Below are positions 1 through 8,209 of a DNA stretch of 8,916 nucleotides, piece by piece (the first letter of the stretch is position 1; every line of letters starts with the position of its first letter). Made by a program: the position numbers and the translations under genes. This DNA is from Gemmatimonadota bacterium. Lineage in GTDB: Bacteria; Gemmatimonadota; Gemmatimonadetes; Gemmatimonadales; Gemmatimonadaceae. The notes under the pieces were generated by a model. It made no database searches. It was not told the origin of the DNA and saw only the letters and a program-made list of their open reading frames with translations. The DNA is taken from NCBI GenBank assembly GCA_003142495.1, contig PLMM01000173.1, positions 1-8,916 of the forward strand, given 5' to 3'.

Positions 1-322
1 CCAGCATCGCGAGCCCGACGAGCCCCGCAGTGAGCCGGCCACCCAGCCCGCGAATGTCGCTGACGTCGGATGCCTGCCCGAGATTCAACAGCATGACCAC
101 GAACAGAAACACGACCATGATCGCGCCCGCATACACCAGCACCTGCACGGCGCCGATGAACTGCGCATCGAGCATCACGTACAGCGCGGACAGGCAGAAC
201 ATCGTGTTTACGAGCCAGAGCGCCGCAGCGACCGGGCTCTTACGCGTTACGAACGCCACCGCCGAAGCGATGGAGATGAGCCCAAAGAGATAGAAGTGGA
301 ACGTGTAGAGCATCGTGTTCAT
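1..322 (-). CDS. nuoJ: NADH-quinone oxidoreductase subunit J (NuoJ), 3' end outside window
   Basis: Membrane-arm subunit of complex I (ND6 homologue), which helps couple quinone reduction to proton pumping. 107 codons are visible, without a stop. I see three hydrophobic segments, at about residues 6-26, 31-51 and 56-80, and a fourth beginning near 98. The third contains VYAGAIMVVFLF (63-74), the family signature of the helix that carries a pi-bulge in known structures, followed by LLNLG. The ATG at 322-320 overlaps the nuoI stop in an ATGA junction, with AAAGG just upstream. A second ATG three codons on (313) is possible but would lose the overlap. The frame is intact as far as it can be seen. 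The rest of the protein, and presumably nuoK-N, lies beyond the left edge. Confidence 0.95.
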   Translation of the reverse strand, partial: MNTMLYTFHFYLFGLISIASAVAFVTRKSPVAAALWLVNTMFCLSALYVMLDAQFIGAVQVLVYAGAIMVVFLFVVMLLNLGQASDVSDIRGLGGRLTAGLVGLAML

Positions 323-816
323 TCGCCTTTCGGATCAGCGGGATCCCACATCTCGCACACGGGATGCGTCTGCGCAGTCAGTCGCTCGAGATCGTAGACG
401 AATCCTTCGCGGCTGTATTCCGAGTTCTCATAGTGGCGACCGACGTGGATCGCCTCCTCGGGACACACTTCCTGGCAGTAGCCGCAGAAGATGCAGCGGA
501 ACTCATCGATCTCGTAAACCAGCGGATAGCGATTCCCCTCTTCGTCCTCGCCCGGCACGAGCTTGATGCAGTTCGCCGGACAGATCTGCGGGCAGAGTCC
601 GCAGGCGACGCACTTCGCCTTCCCCGTCTCATCCGTGAGCATCCGGTGCGTGCCGCGCCACCGCGGCGAGAGCGCCCACTTCACATCCGGATACTGCTCT
701 GTCTTCTTGTGCGGGTTCATCATGTGCTTGAAGGTCAGCGCCATTCCGCTGAGCATCGCGCGCACGTAGCTGGCATCAGCCACGGGACGCGCGAGCACCT
801 TCACCTGAATCGTCAT
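319..816 (-). CDS. nuoI: NADH-quinone oxidoreductase subunit I (NuoI), 2x[4Fe-4S] ferredoxin-type
   Basis: Peripheral-arm iron-sulfur subunit (TYKY homologue) that passes electrons through clusters N6a and N6b towards NuoB. The 165-residue protein has both complete ferredoxin motifs: C69, C72, C75, C79 (each Cys-Pro ending typical) and C108, C111, C114, C118. As in 8Fe ferredoxins, the last cysteine of each motif is expected to bind the other cluster. C83 is an extra cysteine. The N-terminal part (about 15-35) is the amphipathic segment that in this family lies on the membrane, and RWRGTHRM (52-59) precedes the first motif as usual. The ATG at 816 follows the nuoH stop by one base and has a strong Shine-Dalgarno sequence, AGGGAG, six bases upstream. 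Length is typical. Confidence 0.97.
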   Translation of the reverse strand: MTIQVKVLARPVADASYVRAMLSGMALTFKHMMNPHKKTEQYPDVKWALSPRWRGTHRMLTDETGKAKCVACGLCPQICPANCIKLVPGEDEEGNRYPLVYEIDEFRCIFCGYCQEVCPEEAIHVGRHYENSEYSREGFVYDLERLTAQTHPVCEMWDPADPKGE

Positions 817-817
817 T

Positions 818-2131
818 TCAATCTCCCTGACTTGCAGCGAGCGAACGTCCGGCGCTCATCGCGCGCAGACGCGCGATCTGAATCGGGGACAGTCGCGAGT
901 ACGCGGGGCTGATGATCCGCCCTCGATCGAGGAGCACGAACAGGAGCACCGCCAGCACGAGATTGAGCACGCCCAGCGCGGCCCAGAACGGCGAGATGCC
1001 GAACCACTGCACGCTGCGCGGCACCTGGAGCATGTCCAGCGCGAGAACCGCGCCGCCCGTGATCACGATGTATGCGAGCGACAGCGGCAGCAGCACCTTC
1101 CAGCCGAGGCTCATGAGCTGATCGTAGCGGAAGCGCGGGAGCGTCCAGCGAATCCACATGTAGAGGAAGAGGAAGAACAGCAGCTTGGCGACGAAGAACG
1201 CGAGCGTCAGCGCGAACTTGAGAAAAGTCCAGGGCGGCAGGTTGTCCCACTGCGTGCCCGGAATGTCCCAGCCGCCAAAGAAGAGCGTCACCATCAGCGC
1301 GCTCGCCGTCACCATGTTCGAATACTCGGCGATGAAGAACATCGAGAACTTCATCGCGCTGTATTCGGTGTGATAGCCGGCGATCAGCTCCGACTCTGCC
1401 TCCGGCATGTCAAACGGCAGGCGATTCGTCTCGGCGAACGACGCGACGCAGAAGATGAAGAATCCGATGAGGAGCGGAAACACATTCCACCCCATCCCCT
1501 GCTGCTGCTGCACGATCGCCTGGAGCGAGACGTTCCCCGAGAGGAGCAGCACCGACACCGCGGCCATTCCCATCGAGATCTCGTAGCTGATCATCTGCGC
1601 GCTCGACCGGAGACCGCCGAGCAGCGAGTACTTGTTGTTCGAGGACCACCCCGCGAGCACGATGCCGTACACGCCGAGCGACGAAATTGCGAGGATATAG
1701 AGGAAGCCGATCGGAACATTGGCCACCGACATCTCGACGATACCCCAGCGCGTGCTCAGCGGCGCCGCGAACGGAATCACGGCGAAGGTGATGAGCGACG
1801 GAATGAACGAGAGCATCGGCGCCAGAATGAACAGCGGCGTATACGCGGCGTCCGGATACGTCTCTTCCTTCATGATGTTCTTGAGCCCGTCGGCGGCCGG
1901 CTGCAGCAGCCCGCCGTAGCCCGTGCGATTCGGCCCGATGCGATCCTGAATCCACGCCGAGATCTTGCGCTCGGCGAGCGTGAGCATCGCCACGCCTACC
2001 ATGAGCACCGTGAAGACGATGACCATCTTCAGGATCGTGAAAAGCAGCCAAGGCAGCGCCGTGACCGCAACGGCTGGATCGTAGAACGTGCCGTAGACCA
2101 CCGGATCCGAAGCCATCGTCGCGAGGATCAT
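818..2131 (-). CDS. nuoH: NADH-quinone oxidoreductase subunit H (NuoH), with C-terminal extension
   Basis: Membrane subunit (ND1 homologue) that forms the quinone chamber together with NuoB and NuoD, and the first proton pathway. The 437-residue product shows the family signatures LAERKISAWIQDRIGPNRTG (52-71) and FAETNRLPFDMPEAESELIAG (232-252), the acidic loop lining the quinone site. Hydrophobic helices fall at about 27-50, 98-121, 139-160, 180-198, 215-231, 265-286, 303-327 and 344-366. An additional helix (about 381-402) and a basic tail follow. Enterobacterial NuoH is about 325 residues, so this one is about 110 longer, largely at the C terminus. The ATG at 2131 gives an ATGA overlap with the nuoG stop. 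No Shine-Dalgarno sequence is visible, which suggests coupled translation. An ATG at 2116, which would start the protein at MASDPVV, is the alternative. Confidence 0.96.
   Translation of the reverse strand: MILATMASDPVVYGTFYDPAVAVTALPWLLFTILKMVIVFTVLMVGVAMLTLAERKISAWIQDRIGPNRTGYGGLLQPAADGLKNIMKEETYPDAAYTPLFILAPMLSFIPSLITFAVIPFAAPLSTRWGIVEMSVANVPIGFLYILAISSLGVYGIVLAGWSSNNKYSLLGGLRSSAQMISYEISMGMAAVSVLLLSGNVSLQAIVQQQQGMGWNVFPLLIGFFIFCVASFAETNRLPFDMPEAESELIAGYHTEYSAMKFSMFFIAEYSNMVTASALMVTLFFGGWDIPGTQWDNLPPWTFLKFALTLAFFVAKLLFFLFLYMWIRWTLPRFRYDQLMSLGWKVLLPLSLAYIVITGGAVLALDMLQVPRSVQWFGISPFWAALGVLNLVLAVLLFVLLDRGRIISPAYSRLSPIQIARLRAMSAGRSLAASQGD
823..828 (-). promoter_or_regulatory. Shine-Dalgarno sequence of nuoI
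   Basis: AGGGAG on the minus strand, six bases before the nuoI ATG, lying within the last codons of nuoH. It is one of the few strong ribosome binding sites in the operon, so nuoI may be initiated independently as well as by coupling. Confidence 0.7.
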
Positions 2132-3705
2132 GAGGCGACCGCCTGCGCCGCTGGCTGCCCGCTCATGAGCTGCCCCTTGAGCCCGAGCGTGTCGTAGCTC
2201 ATCCCAGCGAACTCCGCGCGAGTGGCTGCCATTGCCGCGAACGCCTCGCTCGCGACGAACATGTTGGTCGGCTCGCCGAGCTGCGTGAGGAGATCGCCGA
2301 GAATCCACCACGCCGGCCGCGCCATTCCGGGCGCAGCATTCGCCTGGAAGTACCGCTGCACACGCCCGCGCAGATTCGTGAACGTGCCCTCTTCTTCGGA
2401 CATCGTCGACGACGGAAGCGCGATCGCCGCGCTGCGCGCATCTTCGGGAATCGTCGGCGCGATCAGAATCACCTGACTCGCGCGCCCGACCGCCGCGGCA
2501 TCCGCGGCGGTGAGCGTCTCGCCGATCACGAGCAGCACGTCGCCCGGCTTGAGCTCATCGAGAGGCGAAGCCGACTTCGCGAAGCCGAGCAGCTCTGCGC
2601 CGCGCACGTTCGCCGCGCGCTCGGCGCGCAGCGACAGATCGGGCACACCAACCAACGGCGCCTCGGGGCCCGTCCGCACGCGGAACACGCCCGCACCGCC
2701 CGTGCGCGCCACGACGCGCGACGCGAGGAAGAGCGACTCGTTCGAGAGCATCGGGCTCACGAGCGCCACGACGCGCGCGCCGCCGAGCAGCGTCGCTGCG
2801 GCGCGGATCGCAACGTCCCAGTCCACGGCCGAGAGCTTGTCCGCACCCTGGCGCACGAGCGGCGCCTCGAGACGCGTGGACGGGTTGAGCCACTTGTAGT
2901 CGAGCCGACCCGTCTCGCAGAGATACCACTGATTCACTTCCGAATTCGAGCGCGGACGCATGCGCACGACGACGTTGTCGCGCGTCTCGAGAATCGAGTT
3001 GCACCCCTGCGTGCAGTTCGGGCAGATGCTCGGCGTGCGATCCAGCTCCCACGCGCGCGCCTTGTTCAGGAAATCCTTGGAGAGCAGCGCGCCCACCGGA
3101 CAGAGATCGACGACGTTCGACGCCCACTCGTTGGTGAGATCCTGGCCGTCGAACTTTCCGATCACCGCGCGATCGCCGCGCTCGCTCACGTTGAGCACCG
3201 GCTCCTTCACGATCTCGTCCATGTAGCGCACGCAGCGCGTGCAGAGAATGCAGCGGTTCGGGACGTAGAGCACGTCGCCGCCGAAATCCTCGACCGGATT
3301 GAAGCGCTTCGGCTCCGTGCCGAGCCGGCCTTCCGTACGCCCTTCGCGGAAGGTGTAGTCCTGCAGCTCGCACTCGCCGGACTGATCGCAGATCGGGCAG
3401 TCGAGCGGATGGTTGATGAGCAGGAGCTCGAGCACGCCCTGTCGCGCCTTGAGCGACTTCTCGGAGTGCACGTGCACCACCTGTCCGTCGGCCACCGCGG
3501 TCGCGCACGCGGGCGCGAGCTTTGGCGCCTTCTCCACCTCGACGAGGCACATGCGGCACACGCCCGCGACCGGTAGCCCCGGGTGATAGCAATAGTGGGG
3601 AACGAGAACGCCGGCGACCTTCGCGGCCTCGAGGATCGAGGTGCCAGCGGGCACCTGCACCTCGCGTCCCTCGACAGTGAGCGTGACCATCGTCGCGTCA
3701 GCCAT
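2128..3705 (-). CDS. nuoG: NADH-quinone oxidoreductase subunit G (NuoG), short form with N7 cluster motif
   Basis: Large iron-sulfur subunit that carries electrons from NuoF through several clusters. In 525 residues the ligand sets are complete. [2Fe-2S] N1b: C39, C50, C53, C67. His-Cys cluster N5: H99, C103, C106, C112. N4: C152, C155, C158, C202. The bacterial extra cluster N7 is shown by CX2CX3CX27C at C228, C231, C235, C263. The remaining ~260 residues are a reduced molybdopterin-oxidoreductase-like domain. This still has an EEEGTFTNLRGRVQ motif (437-450) and RPAWWILGDLL (463-473), which normally sit near the end of that fold. Enterobacterial NuoG is about 900 residues and Thermus Nqo3 nearly 800, so this is a compact version. 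The reading frame is unbroken and ends in an ATGA junction with nuoH, so it is not an obvious truncation artefact. The start ATG shares one base with the nuoF stop (TGATG); no Shine-Dalgarno sequence is seen. Confidence 0.95.
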   Translation of the reverse strand: MADATMVTLTVEGREVQVPAGTSILEAAKVAGVLVPHYCYHPGLPVAGVCRMCLVEVEKAPKLAPACATAVADGQVVHVHSEKSLKARQGVLELLLINHPLDCPICDQSGECELQDYTFREGRTEGRLGTEPKRFNPVEDFGGDVLYVPNRCILCTRCVRYMDEIVKEPVLNVSERGDRAVIGKFDGQDLTNEWASNVVDLCPVGALLSKDFLNKARAWELDRTPSICPNCTQGCNSILETRDNVVVRMRPRSNSEVNQWYLCETGRLDYKWLNPSTRLEAPLVRQGADKLSAVDWDVAIRAAATLLGGARVVALVSPMLSNESLFLASRVVARTGGAGVFRVRTGPEAPLVGVPDLSLRAERAANVRGAELLGFAKSASPLDELKPGDVLLVIGETLTAADAAAVGRASQVILIAPTIPEDARSAAIALPSSTMSEEEGTFTNLRGRVQRYFQANAAPGMARPAWWILGDLLTQLGEPTNMFVASEAFAAMAATRAEFAGMSYDTLGLKGQLMSGQPAAQAVAS

Positions 3706-5018
3706 CAGGCGGCCGCTGTCGCACGGAATGGGCAGCGCTTGCCCGTGATGTGCGCCTCGAACTCGTGCTTGAACTTCTGAATTCCCGAGACGACCGGTGC
3801 CGCGCACGAGTCGCTCAACACGCAGATCGTCTTCCCCGTCATGTTGTCGGCGATCTCGAGGAGCGTGTCGAAGTCCTGCATCGTGCCGCCGCCTGCCTCG
3901 ATGCGCTCGAGAATCTTGGTAGTCCACGCCGTTCCTTCGCGGCACTGCGTGCACTGCGCGCAGCTCTCGTGCGCGTAGAAGCGCGCGAGTCGCGCGATGT
4001 GCCGCACCATGCACTGCGAGTCGTCGAAGATGATCACGCCGCCGGAGCCGAGCATCGAGCCCTTCGCGACGAAGCCCTCGTAATCCATCAGCGTGCTCTC
4101 GGCCTCTTCCATCGTCTGGATCGGCACCGACGATCCGCCGGGAATCACCGCCTTGAACTTTCTGCCAGGCAGCGGTCCGCCGCAGAGATCGTAGAGAAAG
4201 TCCTTGAACGGAAAGCCGAGCGTGACTTCGTAATTGCCGGGGCGCGTGACGTTGCCGCACACGGAGAAGAGCTTCGATCCCGTGCTCTTCGGATTCGAAA
4301 GCGACATCGCCTTGTACCACGCTGCGCCGTTGTTGAGCACGTGCGGCACCGCGGCCAGCGTCTCGACGTTGTTGATCGTCGTCGGCTGCCCGAACAGTCC
4401 CGCGACCGCCGGGAACGGCGGCTTGATACGCGGATTGCCTCGGCGCCCCTCGAGCGAATTCATGAGCGCCGTCTCTTCGCCGCAGATGTACGCGCCCGCG
4501 CCGCGATGGACGTGAATGTCGATACGGTGCCCGCTCCCCATCGCGTTCTTGCCGAGGATGCCGGCAGCGTACGCCTCCTTCACCGCGGCCTCCATCACGC
4601 GCAGTGGCTCCGTGAACTCGCCGCGAATGTAGATGTACGCCACTTCGGCGCCGATCGCGTACGCGCCGATCGCCGTGCCCTCGATGAGGGCGTGCGGCGT
4701 CCAGCGCATGATCTCGCGATCCTTGAACGTGCCCGGCTCCGACTCATCCGCGTTGACGCAGAGATAGTGCGCCTTGCCGTCGCCCGGCTTCATGAACGAC
4801 CACTTCATGCCCGTAGGGAATCCGGCGCCGCCGCGCCCGCGCAGCCCCGACTCCTTGAGCACGTTCACGATGTCGGCCGGCGTCATCCCGAGCGACTGCT
4901 GCAGCGCGCGATAGCCGCCGCGCTCCTTCCAGCCGTCGAGCGTGCGCGCCTGTGGCTCGCCGAAGTACTTGGAGAGAATCGGCGTCTCTTTCGGATGCGA
5001 CTTGTGGGGATATCCCAT
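3705..5018 (-). CDS. nuoF: NADH-quinone oxidoreductase subunit F (NuoF), NADH/FMN-binding
   Basis: Catalytic entry point of complex I: it oxidises NADH with FMN and passes electrons to cluster N3. The 437-residue protein contains the glycine-rich FMN/NADH motif GLRGRGGAGFPTG (58-70). It also has NADESEPGTFKDR (89-101) and GAGAYICGEETALMNSLEG (173-191), with the glutamates that face the nucleotide. The N3 ligands are C353, C356, C359 (in ESCAQCTQCREGT) and C399 (in KTIC). Length and domain order (Rossmann-like FMN domain, ubiquitin-like SLBB region around 245-330, C-terminal [4Fe-4S] helical bundle) are normal. The ATG at 5018 directly follows the TAG of nuoE with no gap. No Shine-Dalgarno sequence is visible, so coupling to nuoE is likely. 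Confidence 0.97.
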   Translation of the reverse strand: MGYPHKSHPKETPILSKYFGEPQARTLDGWKERGGYRALQQSLGMTPADIVNVLKESGLRGRGGAGFPTGMKWSFMKPGDGKAHYLCVNADESEPGTFKDREIMRWTPHALIEGTAIGAYAIGAEVAYIYIRGEFTEPLRVMEAAVKEAYAAGILGKNAMGSGHRIDIHVHRGAGAYICGEETALMNSLEGRRGNPRIKPPFPAVAGLFGQPTTINNVETLAAVPHVLNNGAAWYKAMSLSNPKSTGSKLFSVCGNVTRPGNYEVTLGFPFKDFLYDLCGGPLPGRKFKAVIPGGSSVPIQTMEEAESTLMDYEGFVAKGSMLGSGGVIIFDDSQCMVRHIARLARFYAHESCAQCTQCREGTAWTTKILERIEAGGGTMQDFDTLLEIADNMTGKTICVLSDSCAAPVVSGIQKFKHEFEAHITGKRCPFRATAAA

Positions 5019-5573
5019 CTATTTGAACTGAGTGAGAATCTGCGGGACCTTCTCGGGAGTGACCGACTCGATGAAGTCGTCGTTCACCATGATCGGCGTC
5101 GCGAAGCCGCACGCGCCGAGACACTCGACCTCAATGACGGTGAAGCGCCCGTCGGGCGACGTCGCGCCGAGGTCGCCGCAACCGGTCTGCGCGAGCATCG
5201 CCTCCACCACCTTGTCCGCGCCGCACGCGAGACACGGCGACGTCGTGCACACCTGAATGAAATACTTTCCGACCGGATGCTGGTGATACATGGTATAGAA
5301 CGTCACCACACCTTTCACGTACGCCGGCGTGAGCTCGAGCTGCTGGCCGACCTCGACCATCGCCTCCTCGCTCACCCATCCCCGCTCGCGCTGGATGATC
5401 CAAAGCGCGGGCAACAGCGCGGCCATCTTCGTGGGATATCGCCCGAGCAGCGCCTCGAGCTCTTCCTTGAGCGCACCGACGAATACGGGCTGGTAGGGGA
5501 TCTCGCCCACACTTCCGCGACTCGAATGCGACATCGCGTCGGCCTGGGTCGCTCCTTCTTTTTGAGCGCTCAC
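5019..5573 (-). CDS. nuoE: NADH-quinone oxidoreductase subunit E (NuoE), [2Fe-2S] thioredoxin-like
   Basis: Partner of NuoF in the NADH dehydrogenase module (24 kDa subunit homologue), carrying the off-pathway [2Fe-2S] cluster N1a. The four ligands are C109, C114, C151 and C155, in CTTSPCLACG and CLGACG contexts typical of the thioredoxin-like ferredoxin fold. Residues about 35-100 form the helical N-terminal domain, including YVKGVVTFYTMYH (85-97). I chose the GTG at 5573: it makes a GTGA overlap with the nuoD stop and has GGGAGAG eight bases upstream. This gives 184 residues. An internal ATG at 5534 would remove 13 residues before the conserved part, and its nearest purine-rich sequence is too far away. 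The first ~25 residues are polar and unlike the conserved fold. Confidence 0.95.
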   Translation of the reverse strand: MSAQKEGATQADAMSHSSRGSVGEIPYQPVFVGALKEELEALLGRYPTKMAALLPALWIIQRERGWVSEEAMVEVGQQLELTPAYVKGVVTFYTMYHQHPVGKYFIQVCTTSPCLACGADKVVEAMLAQTGCGDLGATSPDGRFTVIEVECLGACGFATPIMVNDDFIESVTPEKVPQILTQFK

Positions 5574-6886
5574 CGGTCGATCTCTCCCATGACGATGTCG
5601 ATGCTCGCGTTGATCGCGATCACGTCGGAGAGCAGATGCCCCTCCACCATTTTCGAGATCGCGGACAGATTCACGTAGGACGGCGGACGAATGCGCCAGC
5701 GCACCGGCTTTGCCGTTCCGTCGGATACAAAGTAGTAGCCCTTCTCGCCCTTCGGACTCTCGACCGGCACGTACACCTCACCGATCGGCGGACGCGGCCC
5801 TTCCATCACTTGCTTGAAGTGATGGATCATCGACTCCATGTCGCTCATCGCGCGGCTCTTCGGCGGCAGGATCACGCGATGATCGCTCGAGTTGACGGGA
5901 CCATCGGGGAGCCTGTCGATCGCCTGCGCGAGGATGCGTGTGGATTGCCGCAGCTCCTCGACGCGCACGAGGAAGCGATCGTAGACGTCGCCGTTCGACC
6001 CGACGGGCACATCGAAGTCGTACGTCTCGTAGTCGAGATACGGAAAGTCCTTGCGCACATCGTACGCGACGCCGGACGCGCGTAGCATCGGACCCGAGAG
6101 ACCGTAGTTGATCGCTTCATTCGCGCTCATCACGCCGAGGGCCGTCGTTCGTCCAATCCAGATGCCGTTCTTCGTCAGCATGCGGTCGCACTCGTCGACC
6201 GTCTTCGGGAAGGTGCGAATGAAGTGACGGAGCTGATCCGTCCAACCTTCCGGAATGTCGGCCGCCATGCCCCCGACGCGCGTCGCGCTCGTCGTGAGGC
6301 GCGCGCCCACCCAGCTCTCGAGCAGGTTGTAGACGTTCTCGCGCTCCTGGAACGACCAGAGAAAGGGCGTGAACGCACCGAGATCGATGCAGGTGGTGCC
6401 GAGCCAGACGAGATGCGAGATGATGCGCGAGAGCTCCATCGCGATCACGCGCAGCACGGTGCAGCGCGGTGGCACCTCGACTCCGAACAGCCGCTCCGCA
6501 CCGATCGAGAACGCGACGTTATTGCCGATCGAGTTGAGATAGTCCTCGCGGTCGGTCCACGGGATTACCTGGTTGTACTGCCGATACTCGCCGATCTTCT
6601 CGAAGCCGCAGTGCAGATAGCCGATGTGCGGAATGCAGCGCACCACCGTCTCGCCGTCGAGCTCGAGCACGAGACGCAGCACGCCGTGCGTTGCCGGATG
6701 CTGCGGTCCGATGTTGATCAGCATGTGCTCGCCCGCGAGCTCGGGCGCCGCGCCAAGAGCCGGCGGCTCGAGCGTCGTGACGGATCCATTCTCCGTGACC
6801 GTCATCGGCGTGCGCACTGCGCGACCGTCGGAGTCGACACCGGCGGTGCCGAGCGCGACTTCCACCGTTCTCGTCTTGGTGGCCAT
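5570..6886 (-). CDS. nuoD: NADH-quinone oxidoreductase subunit D (NuoD), 49 kDa quinone-site subunit
   Basis: Core subunit related to [NiFe]-hydrogenase large subunits. It forms the quinone-reducing site with NuoB and does not bind metal. The 438-residue protein has GPQHPATHGVLR (60-71) and GYLHCGFEKIGE (89-100). The two residues that hold the quinone headgroup in studied enzymes, a His and a Tyr 49 residues apart, are present as H67 and Y116. The C terminus ends DIVMGEIDR, characteristic of the family. The conserved region starts near residue 55, so there is an N-terminal extension of roughly 25-30 residues compared with the Thermus protein; it is low in complexity and probably flexible. It is separate from nuoC, unlike in enterobacteria. 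The ATG at 6886 lies one base after the nuoC stop, with a weak GAG-rich Shine-Dalgarno sequence. Confidence 0.97.
   Translation of the reverse strand: MATKTRTVEVALGTAGVDSDGRAVRTPMTVTENGSVTTLEPPALGAAPELAGEHMLINIGPQHPATHGVLRLVLELDGETVVRCIPHIGYLHCGFEKIGEYRQYNQVIPWTDREDYLNSIGNNVAFSIGAERLFGVEVPPRCTVLRVIAMELSRIISHLVWLGTTCIDLGAFTPFLWSFQERENVYNLLESWVGARLTTSATRVGGMAADIPEGWTDQLRHFIRTFPKTVDECDRMLTKNGIWIGRTTALGVMSANEAINYGLSGPMLRASGVAYDVRKDFPYLDYETYDFDVPVGSNGDVYDRFLVRVEELRQSTRILAQAIDRLPDGPVNSSDHRVILPPKSRAMSDMESMIHHFKQVMEGPRPPIGEVYVPVESPKGEKGYYFVSDGTAKPVRWRIRPPSYVNLSAISKMVEGHLLSDVIAINASIDIVMGEIDR
5582..5588 (-). promoter_or_regulatory. Shine-Dalgarno sequence of nuoE, deciding the GTG start
   Basis: GGGAGAG on the minus strand, eight bases before the GTG at 5573 and inside the last codons of nuoD. 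It supports the GTG over the ATG 39 bases downstream. Confidence 0.7.
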
Positions 6887-6887
6887 C

Positions 6888-7585
6888 CTACTCGCCCGTC
6901 CGTTCGCCGCCGGCGAGGCGGCGACGCATGTCTTCCGGGAGATCCTCGAACGCCTGCGCGACGGAGAGCTCCTCCATGGAGTAGCGGCCTTCCGTCGTGA
7001 TGCTCAGCGCCTGACGGAGCTGCTCGGCGCGGCTGAAGCGGCCACGCAGCGGAAAATCCTTGCGCAGCGGATAGCCCTCGCGATACGACTCCCACATCAG
7101 AATGCGACGCAGATCGGGGTGCCCAGTGAACGTGATGCCGAACATGTCGAAGCACTCGCGCTCGAGCCAATTCGCGGATTTGTAGATCGGCCACACGCTG
7201 TCGACCGCGAGCGGCGCGCGCTTGTCGAGCGAGACCTTCACGCGCAGGAAGCGACGGAACGGGAGCGAGCGCAGATGCCACACGACCTCGAGTGGCTGCT
7301 CGGCATCGCGGAACTCGACGGCGGTGACGTCGGAGAGATAGTCGTACTGCTGTGTCGCATCGTCGTGGAGCCAGCGAATGATCTCGCTCACGGCGCTCGC
7401 CTGGATATAGACATTCGTGTCGCCCCAGATCACCTCGGAACGCACGAACGACTTTCCGAACTTCGCCGCGATCGCCGCCGCCGAGGGATTGGGCTCGCCG
7501 CCGCGCTGCGGAAGATTGCGCGGCGTCGCGGGCGCCGGTGCGCCGGGATTCGCGCTGCCGGGGAGCATCGGCGAGAACGGTGCGG

Positions 7586-7589
<4 letters not shown>
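6888..7589 (-). CDS. nuoC: NADH-quinone oxidoreductase subunit C (NuoC), 30 kDa subunit
   Basis: Structural subunit of the peripheral arm, needed for assembly beside NuoD; it binds no cofactor. The family signature lies at about 141-164: [20 protein letters not shown] followed by [19 protein letters not shown] (171-185) follows as usual. I take the GTG at 7589, which overlaps the nuoB stop as GTGA and gives 233 residues. The ATG at 7568 would shorten the protein by seven residues and leave a gap; neither start has a good Shine-Dalgarno sequence. The open frame continues upstream inside nuoB, but that part is a shadow. The first ~37 residues are rich in Pro, Ala and Gly, and the last ~35 are charged. 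Both lie outside the conserved domain and are probably flexible. Confidence 0.93.

Positions 7590-8199
<610 letters not shown>

Positions 8200-8209
<10 letters not shown>

Noticed and set aside
30..566. Small plus-strand frames opposite nuoJ and nuoI
   Set aside because: nuoJ and nuoI are clearly coding on the minus strand; the plus-strand products show no conserved features.
1410..2051. Second minus-strand frame of 213 codons inside nuoH
   Set aside because: It is an out-of-frame shadow of nuoH with Arg/His/Ala bias and no motif.
2132..2311. Upstream extension of nuoH to 2311 (60 more codons)
   Set aside because: It would lie wholly within nuoG, is Arg/Ala-rich and does not resemble NuoH; the ATG at 2131 makes a standard ATGA overlap.
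2128..3705. nuoG as a pseudogene because of its short length
   Set aside because: All iron-sulfur ligands are present, the frame is uninterrupted, closing-domain motifs are retained and both junctions are intact.
3706..4320. Upstream extension of the nuoG frame into nuoF
   Set aside because: The sequence before MADATMVTLTV is an Arg-rich shadow of nuoF, and the [2Fe-2S] domain begins right after the proposed start.
3750..5678. A 642-codon open frame on the plus strand, antisense to nuoF and nuoE
   Set aside because: Its product is dominated by Arg, His, Leu and Ala without any recognisable motif. It lies opposite genes with complete catalytic motifs, and long antisense frames are expected in high-GC coding sequence.
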